The notes under the pieces were generated by a model. That model worked only from the letters and a program-made list of their open reading frames with translations. It was not told where the DNA came from and did not search any database. The position numbers were made by a program, and so were the translations under genes. Shown piece by piece: positions 1-10,261 of a stretch of 64,000 nt of DNA. This DNA is from a virus. Position 1 is the stretch's first letter. Each line of letters opens with the position of its first letter. The stretch covers positions 1 to 64,000 of the IMG/VR virus record IMGVR_UViG_3300044712_000936, one strand, 5' to 3'.

Positions 1-2579
1 AGGAAGTTAGTCCAGGTATCCCCCGCATCAGAAGAATAAAACCCTGCTAGTTCAGCCGTTGCATAATTTGTACCCATAAAGGCTATAAAGTTATGATTTA
101 AAGCACAATCTCCCCAACAACGTACCTCATTAGGGCCATAATCCCCTGTAGGAGTAATCTCTGTAGTTGTAAGTCCATTTGCTTCCGTTCGATAAGCAGA
201 TAACGTAGTGCCTAAATTACCCCAATAACAGAGATTTTCTGGATTATTATCGTTCCAAGGGAACAGAATAGACCCACCAAGATAAGCGCCAAAATCAGTT
301 GCAGGTGTAATTACAGCCGCCCAAGTTGCTCCGTAAGTGGTAGTTTTATACAACATACTAACTCCACCACTGATAGCTCCTATATAAGCTAATCCTGGCG
401 TTTTACCGCTAACATGAATAACGGGAATTGTAGGATCACCCGTTATTGTATCCCCTCCCGGATCGCCTGGATAGGGATCAGCGCCAGTACCCGCAATGTG
501 GAATTTAGTTAGTATATTATGCCCATTAACGCCAGCACCGTTATATTGTCCAGTTCTCGTTCTGATATTGCCGATAGCAGTCAGGTTATTATTAAAGTTA
601 TGCTCAAAAGAGCTTTGACCTATATAACTTATGTCTCCCCAAGCCGATCCGCTGTTATTTATTTGTATCCATATATTACCAACAACAGAAAGATTACCGC
701 TAGGCCAAGTAGAAAATTCCCATTTAGCCCACTTTAGGGTAGATGCTCCAATACCATTCCAGTTTTTATAAACTTCAGGGCCACTAGCATATCTTACAAT
801 GGTTGTGTCTATACCGTTCGCATTTTGAGTACCGGAAGATACTATCCATCCGTGTGCGCTTGTAGTGAAATCATAACTATGTATCCAGTCATATGTACCG
901 CCAAAAATACTCCCAGTGAAAGTATCTGCGGATACTGTAACTTCCGTCCAAGTTGATCCATCTGTTGTGTAACAAGATGTCACCCCGGCGTCTGTATAAT
1001 AACTGGCAACCATAACCCAGTTCTGAGTGCCGCGATCTGTCTGAATAGTTCGATAAATTGTCTCTGTTGCAAAAGTGAACTGGCTGGTAACAGAACGAGT
1101 ACCACCAATATTTTTAACGTTTGAAATATAATAGATGTCGGTTGAAGTAAGTAACCAACCGTTAACCGTTGTCCCTGTTCCGGCATAAAGAGGACTGAAG
1201 GCATCACCTACAAATCCAACAGGAGTACCGTTCAAAGTCAAAGCAGCCTGAGTCCAGGTAGGACCACCTGATCCGCTCGGAGTGGTGAAATCGTCTGTCA
1301 GATAAAGATTCCCCGCCTTATCAAAGGCGGCAATCGAATCTGTGCCTCCTTCTAGGAAATAAGGCGGCTGCGGTCCCGTTTCAGTGAAGGGATCAGCATC
1401 GTTATAAGAAGTTGTATAGGTTGCAATATAATTAAATTCTTGCTCGTTTAGATCTTCCAGTTCAGCTTCAATAAGCTCAATAACATCAGCATCTTTACCG
1501 CTGGAAACACTAACTTTGACTTCTGATATTTTCTTTTCTTGTATAAAATTATAATATTTTGCCGTAACAATATCCCCTAAACCCCAGTTTCGCAACCAGT
1601 AAGATCCAGGTGATTGTCGGACATTAAAGGTTAATGTTTTTCTGGCTTTGTTTTCTTGAATATAGGCTTTACCCGAGGTTAACAATCCGGCATTATCTGA
1701 TTCGCCTCTAGCATCAGCAAAAGCCTCTTTTCTGCCTAAAGGACTGACAGCAGTTGCATCGGTATTTTCGAGTTCGAGAATAGTACGGGCCGTACCACTG
1801 CCCTGCCCACCTACGTAAACAACATTAACCTCATCACTATAGTTATTAGATAGGATAGGTATTTCCATATTATCTAATTTAAGGTTAAAAAACATAGGGG
1901 GATTTCCGGCGGTGCTGTTAATGCGGCGGTCTAATCCCCAAATTCGCCTTACTTCAAATTTAAAGTTAGCGGGAGGATCTGTGCTGGTAATTCCGTAAGT
2001 AACACCACCATCAGCAGCAATGCTTTGACAGACAGTTTCCATGCTGGTATATCGACCAGAATAGGTAACATTATCACCAATTCCTGTAATGGCATCGTAG
2101 ACCATTGGTCCCATAAAAGTACGATCTGGATCAGCTGGAAACATAAAGTGATCATTAATATAGGATTTCAAACAGGCCTCGGCTGTGTCAGTTTTAACAT
2201 CAGCTTCATATCCAGCCGGGGGGATAGTCACGCGCCTTTTTAAAAAGGTTGTGTACCCCTGACCGTACAGGGTAAATTCAAGAGAACCCTTTTTAAGTGC
2301 CTGATCTACAACAGTAAGATTAACTCCCTCAAAAACTTTATCACGATTAAAGGTAATAGGATCAAGACGATATATAAGCACAAAATAATCAGGAAGAATA
2401 CTGCGTAAAACGGATACCCGATCATCCTCTTCCGACATATCAAAATACAAAGCGTAGTTCCAGGCAGCATTAAGTCTCTGAGTATACTCAAGACGTTTCC
2501 AGCCCTGTAACATGGCTATACGATTTCTGGTATAATCATATAAAAATATTTCGTAGGGATTGTAGGGTATATAAGCCAT
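1..2579 (-). CDS. Tail-tip/baseplate hub protein (Gp37-like) with C-terminal BNR-like repeats, partial
   Basis: Reading frame open from ATG at 2579 to the window edge (at least 859 codons), so the 3' end lies outside the window. I checked the frame near 2280, 1220 and 50 and found no break. The N-terminal third (DYTRNRIAML, GWKRLEYTQRLN, LKRRVTIPPAGYEADVKTDTAE) resembles the ReqiPepy6 Gp37-like tail proteins that follow the distal tail protein in siphoviruses. The C-terminal half is full of Ser/Thr/Gly/Trp-rich units of the kind seen in BNR/sialidase-type propellers (for example GFYSSDAGDTWTNF), suggesting glycan contact. It starts exactly at the end of the distal tail gene. Role in host recognition is inferred from position and domain type. 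Confidence 0.7.
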   Translation of the reverse strand, partial: MAYIPYNPYEIFLYDYTRNRIAMLQGWKRLEYTQRLNAAWNYALYFDMSEEDDRVSVLRSILPDYFVLIYRLDPITFNRDKVFEGVNLTVVDQALKKGSLEFTLYGQGYTTFLKRRVTIPPAGYEADVKTDTAEACLKSYINDHFMFPADPDRTFMGPMVYDAITGIGDNVTYSGRYTSMETVCQSIAADGGVTYGITSTDPPANFKFEVRRIWGLDRRINSTAGNPPMFFNLKLDNMEIPILSNNYSDEVNVVYVGGQGSGTARTILELENTDATAVSPLGRKEAFADARGESDNAGLLTSGKAYIQENKARKTLTFNVRQSPGSYWLRNWGLGDIVTAKYYNFIQEKKISEVKVSVSSGKDADVIELIEAELEDLNEQEFNYIATYTTSYNDADPFTETGPQPPYFLEGGTDSIAAFDKAGNLYLTDDFTTPSGSGGPTWTQAALTLNGTPVGFVGDAFSPLYAGTGTTVNGWLLTSTDIYYISNVKNIGGTRSVTSQFTFATETIYRTIQTDRGTQNWVMVASYYTDAGVTSCYTTDGSTWTEVTVSADTFTGSIFGGTYDWIHSYDFTTSAHGWIVSSGTQNANGIDTTIVRYASGPEVYKNWNGIGASTLKWAKWEFSTWPSGNLSVVGNIWIQINNSGSAWGDISYIGQSSFEHNFNNNLTAIGNIRTRTGQYNGAGVNGHNILTKFHIAGTGADPYPGDPGGDTITGDPTIPVIHVSGKTPGLAYIGAISGGVSMLYKTTTYGATWAAVITPATDFGAYLGGSILFPWNDNNPENLCYWGNLGTTLSAYRTEANGLTTTEITPTGDYGPNEVRCWGDCALNHNFIAFMGTNYATAELAGFYSSDAGDTWTNF

Positions 2580-3443
2580 TTAAATACCTGCATAACGATC
2601 ATAATAAGTCATGGTGACTACAGGAGCGCCAGCATCTGCGGCTAGTTGGATAGTATTAACACCACCAGCCACTAAAGGATCAGGTTGCAAACTAAAGTTA
2701 GACAAATTAGAGCTAATAGATAGTTCTGTTAACATAGATAAGCCGGATGTACTGTTTATAATATCTTTTTTAGCATAAGTTAAGTTAACCGTGAATGTGT
2801 CGCCAACACTTATGCCAGATAAAACAAACTGTATATCGGTGCTATCATTGCGAAAACCTAAATTTATGAATGTGCCATCGCTGGCAAAACTGGGGTATTC
2901 TTCCCATGTACCAGCATAGTTAATAACGTTGTCACCAAAATTTAAAGTTACAACATGAGGAGTTGGGTTATACCAAACAGGATTATATGCCTTAAAATTA
3001 AGCGTTTCGTCAATGCCCCAGGCATCCCAGGTGTTCTGCGCTGGTGTGTTGAATGTTCCACCGCCCATACAAAAGCAGTCTATATCACGTACCTTTTTTA
3101 CACCATTAATATAATATATCTTACGTAGTTTACCAGGAATAGGTAAATTTGGATAAGTTTGGCTGATACGCAACTCGTTTTCCAAACCCTGTCTAGCCAG
3201 CCAATACTCGCTTCTGTTGGACGCATTGTGCCGGATAGTAACAGATAAATCTCGTGGTTCCAAAGTATAGGCAACAGGAGTTGTACCGTGCTGGTAAGCT
3301 CCTGTTGACGTATACATATTGGTTTCAGGCAAGCCAAAACCGACCTCGGATATAACAGCTTTTTTAGGGGGATTGTGTAGGTTATAAACAACCCCGCTTG
3401 CTGTAATAAATTGTAATCTTTCTATACCAGTTCGATAGTTCAT
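2580..3443 (-). CDS. Distal tail protein-like (Dit family)
   Basis: About 287 residues. Order in the operon (tape measure, this gene, Gp37-like hub) is the usual place of the distal tail protein that joins the tail tube to the tip. The N-terminal segment (RTGIERLQFITASG, followed by SEVGFGLPE and a LEPRDLSVTIRH stretch) fits the siphovirus tail-component fold, and the C-terminal half is beta-rich like a carbohydrate-binding or galectin-type domain. The frame is open to 3461, but the ATG at 3443 overlaps the tape-measure stop (TAATG) and has GGTAGG upstream, so I chose it. Family assignment comes from gene order and residue pattern only. Confidence 0.65.
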   Translation of the reverse strand: MNYRTGIERLQFITASGVVYNLHNPPKKAVISEVGFGLPETNMYTSTGAYQHGTTPVAYTLEPRDLSVTIRHNASNRSEYWLARQGLENELRISQTYPNLPIPGKLRKIYYINGVKKVRDIDCFCMGGGTFNTPAQNTWDAWGIDETLNFKAYNPVWYNPTPHVVTLNFGDNVINYAGTWEEYPSFASDGTFINLGFRNDSTDIQFVLSGISVGDTFTVNLTYAKKDIINSTSGLSMLTELSISSNLSNFSLQPDPLVAGGVNTIQLAADAGAPVVTMTYYDRYAGI

Positions 3444-6400
3444 TAACCTACCGCCATCCACTGACTAAATAAGTTCTTGTTTGTTGTAACTGTTTGTTGC
3501 GCCGGAGGCCCATAAAAAACAGGGTTGTACACACTATTTTTAGTGTTTGTTGTGCTGGTGTTTGTTGTTGACCCGAACACAGTTTTTGCAACGTTGGCAA
3601 CGACATTACTGGCAGCTTGCGCGGCTGTTAATCTAGCCTGTGCCGCTGTTGCCTGTTGAATAATGCTGTTTACAGATGCTGAAAAGCTCATCTGCATGTT
3701 TCTTATAAGATTTGTAATAGCGTTTATAGCAGTATATAAAGGAGAAATGCCCGATAAACCTTGAGCCAATCCTTGAATAATGTTTCTACCATACTCAGCA
3801 AATACACTAGACGGTGAATAGATACCAAAGGCACTTTTAAAAGTAGTCTTTATTTTATTAGCCATAGTAGTAACGCTGTTTTGTGCGAGGAGTGTGTTTT
3901 GACCGACCCCGTTTACATAGCCCTCTACCGTGTTTGTGCCGCTGGTTTCGCCAAATTCGCGCATCCTAATCTGTGCCTGTTCAACACTTTTTTGCAAAGT
4001 AAACTTATCTTGAATACTTTTTGCAATATCCTGAATTGTTTTATTACCAGCTTTTACCGCTTCTTTAGTTACTGAATTTGGAAAATACTGCTCTATAAAA
4101 GGTGCAGGTTCACCAACAAAAGTTGCAGGCTGCGATTGGACCTGTATTGCATCTGGTTTCCAGCCAAACAGCTTTTCTTCTAGCCCCTCTTTCATACCAT
4201 CCCAAATGGTCTTAGCTATGTCATTACCCACCTTTTTTAGTGTAGGTACGCCTGTAGTTTGTGCCCATTCAGACATTTGACCAAACAGATCTTCTAGTTT
4301 AGGGCGTAAAATTTCCCATCCAGCCTGTAACTGATCGCCCATCCAGCCAACTACGGTATCCAAAGCTTCATTTATTTTTGTTCTGGTATTTTCGCTGGTT
4401 AATGTGCTGTAAATATTGTCAATTAAACGAGCGAATTTAGGCGCAAGACCTTCAGATCCCTGTTCTTTAGTGAAAGAAGTTACTGTCACCGGAGCCGGGA
4501 AGAAATTCTTTTGGAAATCTAAATCTCTGCTCTGGAATTCCTTCTCTGTCATAAGACCTAAATCAAGTCCGTTCAAATTGCCAGCCATATCAATACCTAG
4601 TGCTCTGACAAATTTTTCAGTCGATTTATTCCAAGAATCCTCAGAGCCAAACAGCACACGATCTGCTATATGCCCAAAAGCACCGAATAAACCTTCTATT
4701 CCCTGTGCTATGGTATCTGCCCCGTCCTTTTTCAGCCAATCCTTAGTATTGGTTACGAAGGTATTAAATTTTGGCTTAAGATTGTCCCATAACATATCAG
4801 CAGCTAAAAAGAAACCGTCAAACACAGTCTCTAAGGCTGGTCCCAGTTCGCCAAAGACACCCTTAATGCCGCTTTCTTTGTAGGCAGCAACCAGCTGTGT
4901 AAGTGCCTTTGCTACACTACCAACAATTGTTGTGATAAAGGTTAGACCTTGTACAGTAAGAGTGACTATGTTGCCTATGATTGAACCGATAGTAACACCT
5001 ACTTTAGATGCGGTAGTCACAGCCCCTGGTTCAAGAGATGCGTAAAAATCTCTGATACCCGTTTTAGCTTTGTCGGCTCTACCGAAGATCGTATCAAACA
5101 GACCTTTAAACGAGTTAGCGGCTATCTTGGCCTGTCCAGCAAAAACCTTGACAGCATCTATAATACCGGTAAAGGAGTTTAACCAACCAACTGAAATACC
5201 TTCCATGAACTTAGCAACAGACTGAGCAAAGCTTACCAGTCGATCACTCGTTGTTTTGGCTTTACCAGATAGATCATCAGATTTAGTAACAATTCTAACG
5301 ATATTTTTTAATAATTTACCTGTATCTTTGACTATCTTGACAACCCAAAACGCGGCTGTTCCCATTGCATAGGAAAACCGATTGGCATTGTCTTTAGATG
5401 CGCCAAGTGCCAGAGCTAAGCCCCGTAAACCACCTTCTCTACCGGAGCCAGTAGATCCGCCACTAAAGAATAGCATAATAGACTTCTCTAAGCCTTGCTT
5501 AGATAAATCCTCTTTGAATTGTTTGGCTGATAATTTCAATTCATCAAATACTTTATCTTTGTTTTTGATGAACTGAGTAATAACCTTTGGTCCTAATATC
5601 AAAGCAAAACCAGCAGCTGCTACAGCCAAAATCTGAGGCAGTTTTCCCAAAGGACTCAGTATAAATTTAACTAACCCGCTACCAAAGCCGGGTAATTTGC
5701 CTAATACAGAACCCAATAAACCACCAATCCCCTTTATACCCTTAAAAACACCACCTAAAAGGAGATTAATAGTTCCAGTAGCAGTTTTAGTTAGTGTATC
5801 CAGTATAACAAATGGCGCTTTGAATACCTTTATTAAGGGGCTAAATCCAATAGCCAGAAAATCGATACTTTCTTTAAAGGATTTAACAATACTGGATATG
5901 AACGAACTAACACCACCAACTGCAAACTTAATACCACCAGTAGCAAAGTCAAACGCCTCGGATAACCCTCCAAGCAGCAAACTACCCACAGGTTTAATTA
6001 TTTTACCTGAAATGCCTTTAAATATGCCTGTAATAAAGCCTGTACCCTTTTCGATTAGACTCTTTGACTTGCCACCTTTCTTAGCACCAAACAGACCGGA
6101 GAAAGGATTTAAAGAACCAACCAATCCGCCTATTACACCCTGTACTTTACCAAATCCGATAATATTATTGCCCAATAACTGAGTCATTGTGCCTAAGACC
6201 AGCAAAAGAGGTCCAATGGCTGCTGTTAAGGCACTAATCCGCAGGATAGTGTGTAAGGAACCCTCGTCCATGTTACGCAGGAACTTAGCTACAGACTGAA
6301 TACCCTTAAGTAATTTAACAATATCGTCACGAACTAAATCAAAAATTGTAATACCAAGATCTGCTAGGGTATTTTTAGTCAGTTGAATAATAGACTGAAC

Positions 6401-7597
6401 TGTTTTGAATCGCTTGGTTGTTTCTTCTTGCAAAGCAATCTGTTCTGTCCAAGCTTTGTTAGATAAAGCTATATCGTCACGCAACAGCTTCATGTTGGGG
6501 CCAAGAATATTAACAACTTCTCTAACACGAACACCAGACAAACCCATGTCTTTCATCATGTCAGATGTCAGTGTTCCGGCTTCCTGCATTTCAGTCAGTT
6601 TCTTTAAAAATACATCCATTGCCCCCACAGCATCCCTTTTAAAGAGTGCTGTAAAGTCCTGGACAGATAATCCCGCTACTTGAGCAAAGGTTTTTACCTC
6701 GTCGCCGCCATCAGCAATCGAGAAAATCATTTCATAAAGCAAACGGCTAACAGCAGTACCACCACGTTCTGCTTTAATACCCATTTCTGCCAAAGCAGCT
6801 GAGATACCTAAAATGTCAGGAGATGTAATATTAGCAGAACGACCCGCAGCAGCTAAACGGAGAGCCATATTTGAAATTTCAGATTCTGTTGCAGCTGCAT
6901 TGTTACCTAATGCCACCAAAGAGTTGCCCATCTGATTAGCAAATTTGGCAACGTCCTTATCTGCTACGCCCATGATGTTACCAAAACGGGCAATGGCGAA
7001 AGCGGCTTGTTCTGCATTTAGATCTGTAGCAGTACCTAACAACGCCATAACTTTAGTAAATTCAGTAATTTGATCAGCACTAACACCTAACTGACCGGCA
7101 ATCTGACCTGTTTTAGCTAATTCAGAAGCTGAGATAGGGATCTCAAGAGCCAAATCTCTGAAGTTATCGCGCAATTCCTTACCTAACTTTGTCAAATCAC
7201 CAAACGATTTATTAGCAAAAACAGCATCTTTTTGGGCTTGAGTCAAACCTGTGGATGTACCATACATTTCTTTAGCAACATCAGTGAAACCAATAGCCAC
7301 ACCATTAACAGTCTTGCTCACACCTGCAAAGGCTTCCTCGAATTTAATACCCTGACTCGTTAAAGCCCCTATTGCACCAACAAGAGGGGCTGTAATCGTA
7401 TATGTCATGGTTCGGCCCATAGACGAGAGGGCATCACCGACAGTTACAACACTTCTACCGAACTTTTCCATTCGGTTTTGGCTGTTGTATATCTCCCGGC
7501 TGAAACGCGATAAATCGTCTCGTATATTACCCAACATACGAGAGGCTTGTGCCGCGCCTAAAACAACTACCCTAATTCCTACATCTGTCTGTGCCAT
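3443..7597 (-). CDS. Tail tape measure protein
   Basis: 1384 residues, the longest gene in the window, between the tail chaperone pair and the distal tail protein. The N-terminal third has the TP901-type tape-measure pattern: coiled coil, LTSQGIKFEEAFAGVSK, then GQLGVSADQI and an ALAEMGIKAERGGTAVSRLL segment. The middle holds many small Gly/Ala/Ile-rich hydrophobic helices (GPLLLVLGTMTQLLG and similar), as expected for the membrane-interacting part. The C-terminus has FGIYSPSSVFAEYGRNI, a motif shared by many tape measures. If the usual ratio of about 0.15 nm per residue holds, the tail would be near 200 nm long. Translation is coupled to the next gene by a TAATG overlap. Confidence 0.95.
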   Translation of the reverse strand: MAQTDVGIRVVVLGAAQASRMLGNIRDDLSRFSREIYNSQNRMEKFGRSVVTVGDALSSMGRTMTYTITAPLVGAIGALTSQGIKFEEAFAGVSKTVNGVAIGFTDVAKEMYGTSTGLTQAQKDAVFANKSFGDLTKLGKELRDNFRDLALEIPISASELAKTGQIAGQLGVSADQITEFTKVMALLGTATDLNAEQAAFAIARFGNIMGVADKDVAKFANQMGNSLVALGNNAAATESEISNMALRLAAAGRSANITSPDILGISAALAEMGIKAERGGTAVSRLLYEMIFSIADGGDEVKTFAQVAGLSVQDFTALFKRDAVGAMDVFLKKLTEMQEAGTLTSDMMKDMGLSGVRVREVVNILGPNMKLLRDDIALSNKAWTEQIALQEETTKRFKTVQSIIQLTKNTLADLGITIFDLVRDDIVKLLKGIQSVAKFLRNMDEGSLHTILRISALTAAIGPLLLVLGTMTQLLGNNIIGFGKVQGVIGGLVGSLNPFSGLFGAKKGGKSKSLIEKGTGFITGIFKGISGKIIKPVGSLLLGGLSEAFDFATGGIKFAVGGVSSFISSIVKSFKESIDFLAIGFSPLIKVFKAPFVILDTLTKTATGTINLLLGGVFKGIKGIGGLLGSVLGKLPGFGSGLVKFILSPLGKLPQILAVAAAGFALILGPKVITQFIKNKDKVFDELKLSAKQFKEDLSKQGLEKSIMLFFSGGSTGSGREGGLRGLALALGASKDNANRFSYAMGTAAFWVVKIVKDTGKLLKNIVRIVTKSDDLSGKAKTTSDRLVSFAQSVAKFMEGISVGWLNSFTGIIDAVKVFAGQAKIAANSFKGLFDTIFGRADKAKTGIRDFYASLEPGAVTTASKVGVTIGSIIGNIVTLTVQGLTFITTIVGSVAKALTQLVAAYKESGIKGVFGELGPALETVFDGFFLAADMLWDNLKPKFNTFVTNTKDWLKKDGADTIAQGIEGLFGAFGHIADRVLFGSEDSWNKSTEKFVRALGIDMAGNLNGLDLGLMTEKEFQSRDLDFQKNFFPAPVTVTSFTKEQGSEGLAPKFARLIDNIYSTLTSENTRTKINEALDTVVGWMGDQLQAGWEILRPKLEDLFGQMSEWAQTTGVPTLKKVGNDIAKTIWDGMKEGLEEKLFGWKPDAIQVQSQPATFVGEPAPFIEQYFPNSVTKEAVKAGNKTIQDIAKSIQDKFTLQKSVEQAQIRMREFGETSGTNTVEGYVNGVGQNTLLAQNSVTTMANKIKTTFKSAFGIYSPSSVFAEYGRNIIQGLAQGLSGISPLYTAINAITNLIRNMQMSFSASVNSIIQQATAAQARLTAAQAASNVVANVAKTVFGSTTNTSTTNTKNSVYNPVFYGPPAQQTVTTNKNLFSQWMAVG

Positions 7598-7600
7598 AAG

Positions 7601-7876
7601 TTATTTCTTCTTCTTGGATTTCCGTTTGGATTCCGCGATTTGAGTATCCTGGATATGATTATCAATTTGATTACGTAATAAATAGTGGGCTACAACTTCT
7701 GCTTTTTGTATGCTTGTTAAGTCTTGCCATGTCGTATCAAACTGATAATTGGCTTTATTGCACGCTTCCCTTTCATAAAATTCTGGTATTATACCTGGAA
7801 TAGAGACTATATCTATACCCGTATTCATAGTAGTGCGGAGTGAAACTTTATATATCGGTGTTCCGTCCTTCATCAC
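7601..7876 (-). CDS. Small protein ahead of the tape measure (possible second tail-assembly chaperone)
   Basis: 91 residues, ending in a very basic tail (SKRKSKKKK), with its stop three bases before the tape-measure start. It overlaps the end of the upstream gene by 29 bases in the +1 frame. That is the position of the downstream half of the G/GT chaperone pair that keeps the tape measure soluble during tail assembly. Whether it is made by frameshifting or from its own ATG-ATG start is unresolved (see findings). No sequence-level family match is claimed. Confidence 0.6.
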   Translation of the reverse strand: MMKDGTPIYKVSLRTTMNTGIDIVSIPGIIPEFYEREACNKANYQFDTTWQDLTSIQKAEVVAHYLLRNQIDNHIQDTQIAESKRKSKKKK

Positions 7877-8417
7877 TCGGAAATTTGTCCATAGCTGTTT
7901 CGGTTGATTTTTCTGTTACTCCGTAAGTCGGGAGTACAAAATCAGCCAAACGAGCCATGTCACCTTCCTCAGAAACAGCCACCAGTTTAACCCACTGCAA
8001 ATAACGCAGTCTTGCATTCTTGGGAATGACAATACCCAAAGCTTCGTTTTCTTCAACCCACGTTTCCGAATCCAGCTTTTCAACCGTCTTGGGAACAACC
8101 TTTATTTTAGTGCCCTTTATAATCCCTAAGTCCATCAGAGCCATGACTATTTGTGCTTCTTGTTCTTCTGTTGCTTTAATATAATCAGGGTCAAGTGGAT
8201 TTTCTTCTTCGCGTTCTTTTTCAGGATTAAAATAGGTTGGTACTTTAGGGGCTTTGAAAGTTTTGAGAATTTCGTACATAACGGTACGAGGAAAAGAAAC
8301 ACGCTCAAGCACTACACCGCTTGAAAACTTGAGCGTGTTATCTTCTTTTTCCTGTGGCTTCTCAACACTTTCAATCGTTTCTGTTAAACGATCTTCGTAA
8401 GTGTCTTTTGTAACCAC
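7848..8417 (-). CDS. Tail assembly chaperone (G-like)
   Basis: 189 residues, acidic, without obvious enzyme motifs, located between the major tail protein and the tape measure. In siphoviruses this slot is held by the tail assembly chaperone. The helix-rich central part (KATEEQEAQIVMALMDLGII) is compatible. The 3' end overlaps the next gene by 29 bases, a common layout for chaperone pairs. Assignment is by synteny. Confidence 0.6.
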   Translation of the reverse strand: MVTKDTYEDRLTETIESVEKPQEKEDNTLKFSSGVVLERVSFPRTVMYEILKTFKAPKVPTYFNPEKEREEENPLDPDYIKATEEQEAQIVMALMDLGIIKGTKIKVVPKTVEKLDSETWVEENEALGIVIPKNARLRYLQWVKLVAVSEEGDMARLADFVLPTYGVTEKSTETAMDKFPSDEGRNTDI

Positions 8418-8422
8418 GTTAA

Positions 8423-9937
8423 TTAACTCCCTTTAATTATGATTCCATCTGCGCCGTTGTCAGCCAAACCACCAGCAAACACCGTATTGGCTTCTTTGTA
8501 GCAAACGGCTAACGAGTTGATAATGTCAGCCAGAGGCAGCGTTCCCGCACCTTCGGGCATCACATACCAAGTATTGCCACCAGAGATAGTACGCAGGATA
8601 CGGGCACGAGTAGCCGATGTCTGAACGGCCATGAAACCAACCATGTTTGTCGCAAACACGATAGCTGTAACCTTGCCAACTCCACCACCACCAGCGCTGT
8701 CACCGGGGAACCGTTTCTGTGCCCACGATGTACCACCATTTTCTGTGTACCACAGGGCATTGTCATTTGTACCAACAAACCAGATTGTGTCAGAAAGCAT
8801 GAATAAGCTCAGCAAATCGGGCGTATTCACAATATCTGGTCCAGTTACAGCTGCAAATGTTTCACCATCTGTTGTGTGAACAACTGCATTATTCGCACCG
8901 ACAGCAACTACATTTTCATCGTCATAAGCATGAATAGCTGCAAGATTTTCTGTTGTGGCTGCTCCGGCATCAAGTGTACTGACACTGGCTGTTACATCCG
9001 AACTAAAGTAGACATAGCCACCTAAACCAGAAAAATAAACAGCTGAAGGAGAGGCAGCACTGACACTTGTCGGACCTTTAGCAGCAACGAAACCTGTTGC
9101 AACCTTAGCCCATGTTTCAGCACCGTTAAGAATATCAGCAGATGGAGCGTAATGCAAAGCTTCGTCGGTAGATGAAACAACAACATAGTTATCACCCACA
9201 CATTCCGCATCACTTACTGTATCTGTGACACCTAACGTTGTAATCCATGTATCTCCCCACACGACTCCACCATCAGCCGAGAAAACAACTTCTGGTAGAA
9301 CACCGGGAGAAGCGGTAGCAGGATTACTAACCGCAAAGACTTTCTGGCAACCGTCTGATGGAGTACCGCAGTTACCGCAAGCGGGACTATCACAGACGTT
9401 GATTGAGATAATTTCCTGCCCAACTTCGTTCTGAGCACGTTCAGCAAAACGCATAGGAACAATTTCGTAGAACAACTGTGCAGCCAGATCAACCGTCTCG
9501 TCAATAGTCGCATCTTCGCCGCTATCCAACGCACCAAGATCGCCTGTGCTGTAGTTTGTGAAATAAGCGTTTTCAAAAGCTAAAATCTTTGTCCAACCAG
9601 CATCAAACAGGGTAGGCTGCTTACAACGCCCAAAGTGCAACTGAACGTCAATCGCACACTGTTGGTGAGCCAGTTTCAAGATTGCCGAACGATCATCGGG
9701 ATACCGAAAAGTAAGCCCAACCGTAGGACGATCTTCCGCGCCACGTATAATCCCAACTTCGTCAAATACACCATACTCAGTATCTGATGGAACACGGATA
9801 GGGGTAATATCACCTAAAGCGTGATCTACACCACCGGCCTTAGCCATCGACTGATATTGGGGCACTGTTGTGGGACGTGCTTGGCGTTCAAATGTCCATA
9901 CACGGCTGTTAGCTGTACGTTCAACACCAGATCCCAT
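8423..9937 (-). CDS. Major tail protein with a C-terminal propeller-like domain
   Basis: 504 residues, much longer than a minimal tail-tube protein (150-250). Residues 1 to about 170 contain a tube-type region (EYGVFDEVGIIRGAEDRPTVGLTF, ENAYFTNYSTGDLGALDSGEDATIDETV). A Cys-rich linker follows (CDSPACGNCG at about 180-190). The rest is a run of Ser/Gly/Trp repeats (VFSADGGVVWGDTWITT, WYTENGGTSWAQKRF, RTISGGNTWYVMPEG) typical of BNR/photosystem-assembly-type propellers. Such add-on domains on tube proteins are known to project from the tail and bind surface sugars. Position upstream of the chaperones supports the tube role. The start lies right after the neighbouring gene's stop. Confidence 0.75.
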   Translation of the reverse strand: MGSGVERTANSRVWTFERQARPTTVPQYQSMAKAGGVDHALGDITPIRVPSDTEYGVFDEVGIIRGAEDRPTVGLTFRYPDDRSAILKLAHQQCAIDVQLHFGRCKQPTLFDAGWTKILAFENAYFTNYSTGDLGALDSGEDATIDETVDLAAQLFYEIVPMRFAERAQNEVGQEIISINVCDSPACGNCGTPSDGCQKVFAVSNPATASPGVLPEVVFSADGGVVWGDTWITTLGVTDTVSDAECVGDNYVVVSSTDEALHYAPSADILNGAETWAKVATGFVAAKGPTSVSAASPSAVYFSGLGGYVYFSSDVTASVSTLDAGAATTENLAAIHAYDDENVVAVGANNAVVHTTDGETFAAVTGPDIVNTPDLLSLFMLSDTIWFVGTNDNALWYTENGGTSWAQKRFPGDSAGGGGVGKVTAIVFATNMVGFMAVQTSATRARILRTISGGNTWYVMPEGAGTLPLADIINSLAVCYKEANTVFAGGLADNGADGIIIKGS

Positions 9938-10261
9938 TTACAAATCCTCCACACTACTGTAATAATCGTGTTGATAAATAGATTTAAGTAGACGAACAAT
10001 CGCCTTAGTGTCTTTAACATGGGGCAACGTTGTCTTTACAACTTCAAAGAGTTTGCCTGTACTGCCGTGAATAAGTTCTGCGTTAACCAAATTAGCTTTA
10101 ACCAGTTCTTTTTGCAGTAACTTTATTTCATCGGTACTTAACGGTAGTTCTGATAGGTCGGGCGGTCCAATCCGAATACCGTACTTGTACTGCTGTACTG
10201 TGGCATTTTCTTTGACCCTAACCAGCCAAGAAAAACCTTCTTCATCTATATAAACAGGCAT
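9938..10261 (-). CDS. Hypothetical protein upstream of the major tail gene
   Basis: 107 residues: a beta-rich N-terminus (MPVYIDEEGFSWLVRV) and a helical C-terminus with LPLSTDEIKLLQKEL. It directly precedes the major tail gene with no gap. It is preceded by a GAAGG ribosome site and by a noncoding strip shared with the divergent plus-strand gene. In comparable phages this place holds a tail terminator or neck protein, but I see no motif to confirm that. Confidence 0.55.
   Translation of the reverse strand: MPVYIDEEGFSWLVRVKENATVQQYKYGIRIGPPDLSELPLSTDEIKLLQKELVKANLVNAELIHGSTGKLFEVVKTTLPHVKDTKAIVRLLKSIYQHDYYSSVEDL

Noticed and set aside
4416-6182. Plus-strand ORFs of 155-161 codons opposite the tape measure
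   Set aside because: Antisense shadows of a long, strongly coding minus-strand gene.
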